The notes under the pieces were generated by a model. That model worked only from the letters and a program-made list of their open reading frames with translations, was not told where the DNA came from and ran no database searches. A stretch of 11,732 nucleotides of DNA from Flavobacteriales bacterium UBA1820 (GTDB lineage: Bacteria > Bacteroidota > Bacteroidia > Flavobacteriales > UBA1820). Each line of letters starts with the position of its first letter. Within the stretch, counting starts at the first letter, position 1. The position numbers and the translations under genes were made by a program. This document shows, in pieces, positions 6,586 through 11,732 of the stretch. Where the stretch lies: NCBI GenBank assembly GCA_002314265.1, contig DCEW01000019.1, positions 1 through 11,732 on the forward strand, in the 5' to 3' direction.

Positions 6586-8007
6586 TCACAGACCTTTCTT
6601 GCGCAGCTTCCAAGCCCACACCGCAAACCACACGGCAGCTATCGCTACACAAACTCCCCCTAAGGTATAGGACGTATCGGCCGCCCAGGAAAATCCTTCC
6701 GGAGCGATGAATAGATAAGTGGTGCACACCGCCGTCATGAACAACGCCGGAATAAGGGTGATCCAGTAGCATTTTCCCTCGCGGAACAGCCATACCGTTA
6801 CCGCCCAGAGAGTGAATACGGCCAAAGTCTGGTTGCTCCAGGCAAAGTAACGCCAGATACGCGCAAAGCCGTCCGCATCGCTCATACTGTACACCAGGAT
6901 GCCGATAGCGGCCAGGAACATCGGAACGCAGATGTACAGGCGTTTCAGCACGCTTTTCTGGTCGATCTTCAACGTATCGGCCACGATGAGCCGCGCCGAG
7001 CGGAACGCCGTATCGCCCGAGGTAATCGGAGCGGCGATCACGCCCAACATGGCCAGAATGCTGCCGAAGGAGCCCAGCCAACCGACCGTGATGTCATTGA
7101 CGACCACGGCCGCATTGGACTCTGCGAAACCTTCCCGATGGAAGAAATACGTTGCTGCGGCCGCCCAAATGAGCGCCACGATGCCCTCGCACACCATCGC
7201 TCCGTAAAAGATGGGGCGTCCCTGACACTCGTTGGTCATGCAGCGGGCCATCATCGGGGACTGGGTGGCATGGAATCCGGAGATCGCTCCGCAGGCGATC
7301 GAGATGAACATGATGGGGAAGATGGGCAAGCCTTCCGGTTGGGGGTTGGGCATGCCTTCCCACAATTCGGGCAAGTCCGGACGGTGGACATACAACATCA
7401 CCATGATCCCTACCGCCATAAACAGCAAGGCGGCTCCGAACACCGGGTAGATCCTCCCGATGATCTTGTCGATGGGCAGCAGGGTCGCCAGAATATAATA
7501 GGCAAATACCACCACGATCCAGAACGTAACATCCAGATGTTCCGGCGTGAGCCGCGCCAAGAGTTGCGCCGGGCCGTCCACAAATACCGCGCCGACCAAG
7601 ACCATCAGCACGACGGTAAAGACGACCATGAGTTGTTTGGCATATTTTCCCAGACACATCCCGATGAGTTCGGGAAGGCTTTTCCCGCCGTAGCGCAGCG
7701 AAAGCATCCCGGCGGTATAGTCGTGCACCGCCCCGGCGAAGATCGTTCCCAGCACGATCCACAGATAGGACGACACGCCGAACTTGGCCCCCAGGATGGC
7801 TCCGAAAATGGGCCCCAGACCGGCGATGTTGAGAAACTGGATCATAAAGATTTTCCAACGGGGCAGCACCACATAATCCACGCCATCGGGACGTTCCAAA
7901 GCCGGGGTCGTCCGCCCCGGGTCGGGTCCGAAAATACGTTCCACTACCCGTCCGTACACGAAATAGCCGACCACCAAGGCCAGCAGACAGATTGAAAAAC
8001 TTACCAT
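6586..8007 (-). CDS. cstA: CstA-family carbon-starvation transporter
   Basis: A 473-residue polytopic inner-membrane protein with about a dozen hydrophobic segments. Family blocks include NIAGLGPIFGAILGAKFG (60-77), GAVHDYTAGMLSLRYGGKS (92-110), GAISGFHATQSPMMAR (240-255) and APITSGDTAFRSARL (326-340). E. coli CstA and its relative BtsT import pyruvate, and CstA has also been linked to peptide uptake; the substrate here is inferred only from family. It is much shorter than the roughly 700-residue E. coli protein because the C-terminal part is reduced, a form I believe is usual in Bacteroidota; all core motifs remain, so I do not regard it as truncated. The start MVSFSICLLALVVG is about 20 nt downstream of the predicted transcription start. 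It is divergent from lpxD across a 285-bp AT-rich gap. Confidence 0.92.
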   Translation of the reverse strand: MVSFSICLLALVVGYFVYGRVVERIFGPDPGRTTPALERPDGVDYVVLPRWKIFMIQFLNIAGLGPIFGAILGAKFGVSSYLWIVLGTIFAGAVHDYTAGMLSLRYGGKSLPELIGMCLGKYAKQLMVVFTVVLMVLVGAVFVDGPAQLLARLTPEHLDVTFWIVVVFAYYILATLLPIDKIIGRIYPVFGAALLFMAVGIMVMLYVHRPDLPELWEGMPNPQPEGLPIFPIMFISIACGAISGFHATQSPMMARCMTNECQGRPIFYGAMVCEGIVALIWAAAATYFFHREGFAESNAAVVVNDITVGWLGSFGSILAMLGVIAAPITSGDTAFRSARLIVADTLKIDQKSVLKRLYICVPMFLAAIGILVYSMSDADGFARIWRYFAWSNQTLAVFTLWAVTVWLFREGKCYWITLIPALFMTAVCTTYLFIAPEGFSWAADTSYTLGGVCVAIAAVWFAVWAWKLRKKGL

Positions 8008-8033
8008 CTTTTCAAAAGATTTTTAACGAAGCA

Positions 8034-8041
8034 CAAAATTA
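8034..8041 (-). promoter_or_regulatory. -7 box of the cstA promoter
   Basis: Minus-strand TAATTTTG matches TAnnTTTG exactly and lies 27-34 nt upstream of the cstA ATG. No good TTTG is present at the usual -33 spacing. The following bases (GTGCTTCG) nearly repeat those after the ABC ATPase -7 box (GTGCCTTCG). Confidence 0.45.
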
Positions 8042-8279
8042 TGCAAACACCCCCATAGAGAGAATGAAAAACAACCGTTTTTTAGCCATTTTTAATAAAA
8101 AATCACAAATCCTCCCATTCCAACAAAAAACCGAAAAAAAGCGGCTCTTTCTCTGCAAAAAACGCAGCATTGCCCAGCGAACAAACCCGCCGCTCCTCTC
8201 TCGCACTTTCCGGACAAGGCAATGGAAAAACAAGACAAGCTTCCGGCTGTTTTTTACCTGTTCGCATCGTATTTTTTCC

Positions 8280-8287
8280 TAAATTTG
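8280..8287 (+). promoter_or_regulatory. -7 box of the lpx operon promoter, almost touching the lpxD start
   Basis: TAAATTTG matches TAnnTTTG exactly. Only 5 nt separate it from the lpxD ATG at 8293, so the transcript would have essentially no 5' leader. The -33 region has no TTTG (only CTG at about 8258-8260, 19 nt upstream). The longer open frame beginning at 8170 would start upstream of this box and is therefore disfavoured. Confidence 0.5.
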
Positions 8288-8292
8288 CGGCA

Positions 8293-9324
8293 ATGAAATT
8301 TGCGGCATCACAAATCGGCGAAATCCTTCAAGGTACCATCGAAGGAGACGCCACGGTCTGCGTGGACCGTCTGGCCAAGATCGAGGAGGCTACCGAAGGT
8401 TCCATCACCTTCCTGGCCAACCCGAAGTACACCCATTACATCTACACCACAGGCGCTTCGGTGGTCATCGTCTCGAAAGACTTCGTGCCTTCGGCTCCCG
8501 TACCGGCTACGATGATCCGGGTGGAGGATCCTTACACCTCGTTCACCACCCTGCTGGAATTTTACGAGAATTACCTCAAATCGCTCAAGAGTGGCATCGA
8601 GCAGCCTTCTTTCCAGGCCGCCGACCTGAAAATGGGACAAAACATCTATCTGGGTGCTTTTTCCTACATCGGGGAAGGAGTCGTCTTGGGCGACGATGTG
8701 AAGATATATCCCCAGGTCTATATCGGAGACCATGTAACGATCGGACGCGGAACGGTGATTTATGCCGGGGTCCGTATCTACCGCGATACGCACATCGGGG
8801 CGGACTGTATCGTCCATGCGGGTGCGGTGCTGGGGGCGGACGGATTCGGATTTGCCCCTCAGGCGGACGGTTCGTACAAGAAGATCCCCCAGACGGGCAA
8901 CGTCGTACTGGAAGACTGCGTGGAGATCGGCGCCAATACGACGGTGGACCGTTCGACGATGGGTTCGACCGTGATCCGCAAAGGAACCAAACTGGACAAC
9001 CTGATCCAGATCGCGCACAACGTAGAAGTCGGCCAGAATACGGCCATCGCCGCCCAAACGGGCGTAGCCGGTTCGTCCAAGATCGGGGCGGGCTGCGTCA
9101 TCGGCGGACAGGTAGGCATTGCCGGACATCTGCACATCGGAGACAGAACGACCATTGCAGCCCAGTCGGGAGTCATTGCAGACATAGCGGCCGGTGCTAC
9201 CGTCATGGGTTCGCCTTCGTTCGATCACAAGGATTACGTGAAAAGCTATGTCGTTTTCCGGAAACTGCCTAAATTAGCACGCCGGATCGAACAGATAAAC
9301 AAGAAACTGGAAGAAAACAAATAA
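8293..9324 (+). CDS. lpxD: UDP-3-O-(3-hydroxyacyl)glucosamine N-acyltransferase
   Basis: Catalyses the third step of lipid A synthesis, transferring a hydroxyacyl chain from ACP to the free amine of UDP-3-O-acylglucosamine; cytoplasmic homotrimer. The 343-residue protein has the N-terminal uridine-binding domain (FLANPKYTHYIY at about 40-51), then a long left-handed beta-helix of hexapeptide repeats (about 110-300), and a C-terminal helix rich in Lys/Glu/Arg. GADGFGFAP at 181-189 and IQIAHNV with catalytic His242 (equivalent to E. coli His239) are diagnostic. The ATG at 8293 (MKFAASQIGEILQG) matches the family N-terminus. It is the first gene of the lpxD, lpxC-fabZ, lpxA cluster; its TAA at 9322-9324 shares one base with a possible upstream ATG for lpxC. 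Confidence 0.96.
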   Translation: MKFAASQIGEILQGTIEGDATVCVDRLAKIEEATEGSITFLANPKYTHYIYTTGASVVIVSKDFVPSAPVPATMIRVEDPYTSFTTLLEFYENYLKSLKSGIEQPSFQAADLKMGQNIYLGAFSYIGEGVVLGDDVKIYPQVYIGDHVTIGRGTVIYAGVRIYRDTHIGADCIVHAGAVLGADGFGFAPQADGSYKKIPQTGNVVLEDCVEIGANTTVDRSTMGSTVIRKGTKLDNLIQIAHNVEVGQNTAIAAQTGVAGSSKIGAGCVIGGQVGIAGHLHIGDRTTIAAQSGVIADIAAGATVMGSPSFDHKDYVKSYVVFRKLPKLARRIEQINKKLEENK

Positions 9325-9334
9325 TGGATAGAAA

Positions 9335-9357
9335 GGGCCTGACAAGGCCCGTTTTTT
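9335..9357 (+). terminator. Terminator-like hairpin between lpxD and lpxC (possible attenuator)
   Basis: GGGCCT (9335-9340) pairs perfectly with AGGCCC (9345-9350) around the loop GACA, followed by G and six T (9352-9357). This is the layout of an intrinsic terminator inside an otherwise continuous operon, 8 nt before the likely lpxC start at 9366. No new promoter is visible after it, so either read-through is partial or the hairpin is regulated, for example by translation from the upstream ATG at 9324. Confidence 0.6.
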
Positions 9358-9365
9358 CGGAAAAA

Positions 9366-10766
9366 ATGAGCCAAAAACAAAAGACCCTGGCCACGCAAGC
9401 CACCCTTTCGGGCGTCGGCCTGCATACAGGCAAGAAAGTCACGATGACTCTTCTACCGGCTGCACCGGGCACCGGTTTTGTATTTGTCAGAAAAGACCTC
9501 GAAGGTTCCCCGACGGTAGAAGCCGATGCCAATCTGGTCTCGCAAACTTCACGCGGAACGGTGCTGGAAAAAAAGGGGGTCAAGGTACATACCACCGAAC
9601 ACATCCTGGCGGCTCTTTGGGGTGCCGATCTGGACAACGTAACCATCGAACTGGACGGTCCCGAGCCTCCCATCATGGACGGGTCGGCACGCTATTTCAT
9701 GGAGGCCATCGCCCAAGCCGGCGTGGCGGAACAGGATGCCGAACGGGCCTACTACGAGATCGATGACATCATCCGCTATTACGATCCCGAAACAGGCAGC
9801 GAACTGATCGCCATGCCGTCGGAACACCCGGCCATGCAAGTCATGGTGGACTTCGGCTCCCGGGTGCTGAACACGCAGAATGCCACGTGGAACGAAAAGA
9901 CGGATTTTGCGGCAGAAATTGCTCCGTGCCGTACGTTCTGCTTTCTGGATGAAATCGAAGGCATGATCAAGGCCGGACTCATCAAGGGCGGCGATCTGTC
10001 CAATGCCATCGTCTACGTGGACAAAAAAATATCGGACGATACGCTGGCACACCTGAAAGAACTGTTCCACCGCGAAGACATCACGGTAAACGCCGACGGA
10101 GTGCTGGACAACCTATCCCTGCTCTATCCCAACGAAGCGGCCCGACACAAACTGCTGGACTTGGCCGGCGACCTGGCACTGGTAGGACGCCGCCTGCGGG
10201 GACGTATCATCGCTACCAAACCGGGACACGCCGCCAACACGCAGTTCGCCCGAAAACTCGCCCAGACGATCCATGCACAGGAGCGCAATCCGATGCCCAA
10301 GATCGATCTGAATCGCGAGCCGCTGATGGACATCAACGACATCATCCGCGTGCTTCCGCACCGTCCCCCGTTCCTGTTGGTGGACAAGATCCTGGAACTT
10401 TCCGAGGAACACGTGGTAGGACTGAAGAACGTTACGATGAACGAACCGTTCTTCGTGGGACACTTCCCCGGCGCCCCGGTGATGCCCGGTGTGCTGCAGA
10501 TCGAGGCCATGGCACAGTGCGGAGGTATCCTGGCACTCAATGCGGTGGACGATCCGGAGAACTACCTGACCTATTTCATGAAGATCGACAATGCCAAATT
10601 CAAATACCAGGTGCACCCGGGCGACACGTTGATCTTTAGTCTGAAACTCAAAGAGCCCATCCGTCGGGGCATCTGCCACATGGAAGGCCGGGCTTTCGTA
10701 GGCAACCGTTTGGTTTGCGAAGCCGATCTGATGGCGCTGATCACCCGAAAAGACAAGGCCAAATAA
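9366..10766 (+). CDS. lpxC-fabZ: Bifunctional LpxC deacetylase / FabZ dehydratase fusion
   Basis: The LpxC half (about residues 1-308) is the zinc-dependent UDP-3-O-acyl-GlcNAc deacetylase, the committed step of lipid A synthesis. It shows SGVGLHTGK near the N-terminus, TTEH with Glu78 and zinc ligand His79, ARHKLLDLAGD with His261 and Asp265 (zinc), and GHAANT with His288. The FabZ half (about 311-466) is the 3-hydroxyacyl-ACP dehydratase, with LPHRPPFLLVD, GHFPGAPVMPG carrying His366, and LQIEAMAQ carrying Glu380. This fusion is typical of Bacteroidota. I chose ATG 9366 (MSQKQKTLATQ) because homologues start this way and it places Glu78-His79 at the E. coli numbers. An in-frame ATG at 9324 overlaps the lpxD stop (TAATG) and would add 14 residues across the hairpin. 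lpxA follows after 12 bp. Confidence 0.96.
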   Translation: MSQKQKTLATQATLSGVGLHTGKKVTMTLLPAAPGTGFVFVRKDLEGSPTVEADANLVSQTSRGTVLEKKGVKVHTTEHILAALWGADLDNVTIELDGPEPPIMDGSARYFMEAIAQAGVAEQDAERAYYEIDDIIRYYDPETGSELIAMPSEHPAMQVMVDFGSRVLNTQNATWNEKTDFAAEIAPCRTFCFLDEIEGMIKAGLIKGGDLSNAIVYVDKKISDDTLAHLKELFHREDITVNADGVLDNLSLLYPNEAARHKLLDLAGDLALVGRRLRGRIIATKPGHAANTQFARKLAQTIHAQERNPMPKIDLNREPLMDINDIIRVLPHRPPFLLVDKILELSEEHVVGLKNVTMNEPFFVGHFPGAPVMPGVLQIEAMAQCGGILALNAVDDPENYLTYFMKIDNAKFKYQVHPGDTLIFSLKLKEPIRRGICHMEGRAFVGNRLVCEADLMALITRKDKAK

Positions 10767-10778
10767 AACCCAACCTGT

Positions 10779-11588
10779 ATGGATCCCAAATCACTCGTAT
10801 ATATCCATCCCGACGCCCGCATTGCGGACGATGTGATCATCGAACCGTTCACCACCATTGCCGCCGACGTGGAAATCGGTAGCGGGACGTGGATCGGCCC
10901 GAACGTTACGATCATGGACGGTGCCCGCATCGGCAAGGATTGCCGTATTTTCCCCGGAGCCGTCATTTCCAGTGTACCGCAGGATTTGAAATACCGGGGG
11001 GAAAAGACCACCTGCGTGATCGGCGACCGCACCACGATCCACGAAGGGGTTACCGTCAGCCGGGGAACCCAGGCTGCCGGGACGACCCGCGTAGGAGACG
11101 ATTGCCTGCTGATGGCGTATGTCCATGTGGCCCACGACTGCATCCTGGGCAATCATGTCATCCTGGCCAACTACGTCGGGCTGACGGGGCACTGCCAGGT
11201 GGACGACTATGCCATCATCGGGGGCTTGGCCGGCACGCACCAGTTCACCAAGATCGGCGCCCATGCGATGATCGCCGGAGGAACTTTGATCCGCAAGGAC
11301 GTACCGCCCTACACAAAAGCTGCCAAAGAACCCATTTCGTACATCGGGGTCAATTCCATCGGGCTGCACCGCCGGGGCTTTACCAGCGAAAAGGTCGATG
11401 AGATCCGCAACGTCTATCGCGTGCTTTACCAGAGCGGGCACAACATTTCCCAGGCACTGGAGATCATCGAACAAACCCTTCCTCCCTCCAAAGAACGGGA
11501 CGAGATCGTGCGTTTCGTCCGCCAGTCGCAGCGCGGCATCATGCGCGGATACGCCGGGTGCACCGATCCGGACGCCGAAGAAGAATAA
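10779..11588 (+). CDS. lpxA: UDP-N-acetylglucosamine O-acyltransferase
   Basis: Catalyses the first step of lipid A synthesis, moving a 3-hydroxyacyl group from ACP onto the 3-OH of UDP-GlcNAc; a cytoplasmic trimer. The 269-residue length is standard. Hexapeptide repeats fill about residues 8-185, followed by an alpha-helical C-terminus. Diagnostic blocks are SVPQDLKYRGE (65-75), AYVHVAHDC with catalytic His119 (E. coli His125), GGLAGTHQF (148-156) and the helical ending. Acyl length cannot be read reliably from sequence. It lies 12 bp after lpxC-fabZ with no Shine-Dalgarno motif and so is probably cotranscribed. Confidence 0.96.
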   Translation: MDPKSLVYIHPDARIADDVIIEPFTTIAADVEIGSGTWIGPNVTIMDGARIGKDCRIFPGAVISSVPQDLKYRGEKTTCVIGDRTTIHEGVTVSRGTQAAGTTRVGDDCLLMAYVHVAHDCILGNHVILANYVGLTGHCQVDDYAIIGGLAGTHQFTKIGAHAMIAGGTLIRKDVPPYTKAAKEPISYIGVNSIGLHRRGFTSEKVDEIRNVYRVLYQSGHNISQALEIIEQTLPPSKERDEIVRFVRQSQRGIMRGYAGCTDPDAEEE

Positions 11589-11637
11589 ACAGAACTTTAT
11601 CACTCATACCGATTCATCATAGAAACATCCAAAAGAT

Positions 11638-11732
11638 ATGGCAACGACCAACGACATTAAAAACGGGATCTGCATCCGCCTGAATTCCGACATCTTCAAG
11701 GTAGTGGAATTCCAGCACGTAAAACCGGGCAA
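11638..11732 (+). CDS. efp: Elongation factor P, N-terminal fragment cut by the window edge
   Basis: The first 31 codons, [16 protein letters not shown] to FQHVKPG, match the N-terminal KOW-like domain of elongation factor P, which relieves ribosome stalling at polyproline runs. The sequence stops just as the KPGK loop is reached; the next codon begins AA and is presumably the Lys whose equivalent is modified in E. coli EF-P. The gene is 49 bp downstream of lpxA on the same strand; no TAnnTTTG box or terminator is seen in that gap, so read-through from the lpx operon is plausible. The start is preceded by an A-rich stretch without a Shine-Dalgarno motif. Confidence 0.88.
   Translation, partial: MATTNDIKNGICIRLNSDIFKVVEFQHVKPG

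Noticed and set aside
6437..7081. Minus-strand frames reading through the repeats (products with repeated AVALAFHYI-like segments)
   Set aside because: The repeated peptide comes from the DNA repeat, the frames overlap cstA out of frame, and no start or domain supports expression.
8150..8180. Hairpin CTGC/GCAG in the cstA-lpxD gap
   Set aside because: Only 4 bp of stem with an A-rich loop; not distinguishable from chance.
7992..8282. A 96-codon plus-strand open frame spanning the cstA-lpxD gap
   Set aside because: It overlaps the cstA start and runs through promoter DNA; the product is Lys/Phe/Arg-rich with no recognisable domain, reflecting the AT-rich composition.
8170..8292. Extending lpxD upstream to the ATG at 8170
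   Set aside because: The added 41 residues match nothing in the family and the extension crosses an exact -7 box; MKFAASQIG at 8293 is the family-like start.

Overview
The window looks like a chromosomal segment of a Bacteroidota bacterium, most likely a high-GC gut lineage such as Alistipes or another Rikenellaceae. The family-level placement is an inference. Three things point to the phylum: a fused lpxC-fabZ gene, exact TAnnTTTG promoter -7 boxes in front of several genes, and the absence of Shine-Dalgarno sequences at every start examined. Coding DNA is GC-rich and gives long shadow ORFs on the opposite strand; the intergenic regions are AT-rich.

Layout. Positions 1-207 contain two candidate minus-strand promoters that would fire out of the left edge. 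A minus-strand gene (208-1899) encodes a two-domain oligopeptide-type ABC ATPase with no permease in view. Divergent from it is a translationally coupled plus-strand pair: an M20 dipeptidase (2057-3454) and a small YkuD-domain protein without a signal peptide (3451-3927). A HAD phosphatase on the minus strand (3997-4614) converges on that pair. A tRNA with anticodon CAT (4727-4800) has its own promoter and a bidirectional terminator shared with a convergent exported Ntn-hydrolase (4995-6233). A 352-bp gap then carries two tandem copies of a 76-bp repeat with hairpin centres, followed by a CstA-family transporter (6586-8007).

The right third is the lipid A initiation cluster: lpxD, lpxC-fabZ and lpxA, followed by the start of efp at the window edge. 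LpxA adds the first acyl chain to UDP-GlcNAc, LpxC deacetylates the product, LpxD adds the second acyl chain, and FabZ belongs to the fatty acid elongation cycle that supplies hydroxyacyl-ACP. The left two thirds share a looser theme of peptide and amide handling and small-molecule uptake (peptide ABC ATPase, dipeptidase, YkuD enzyme, Ntn amidase, CstA); this grouping is an inference.

Most genes belong to well-known families, and I see no clearly new multi-gene system. The points most worth a second look are: a terminator-like hairpin between lpxD and lpxC, placed between two competing lpxC start codons; the coupled dipeptidase and signal-less YkuD pair; the tandem hairpin-bearing repeats; and a signal-peptide site that would directly expose the catalytic cysteine of the Ntn-hydrolase.
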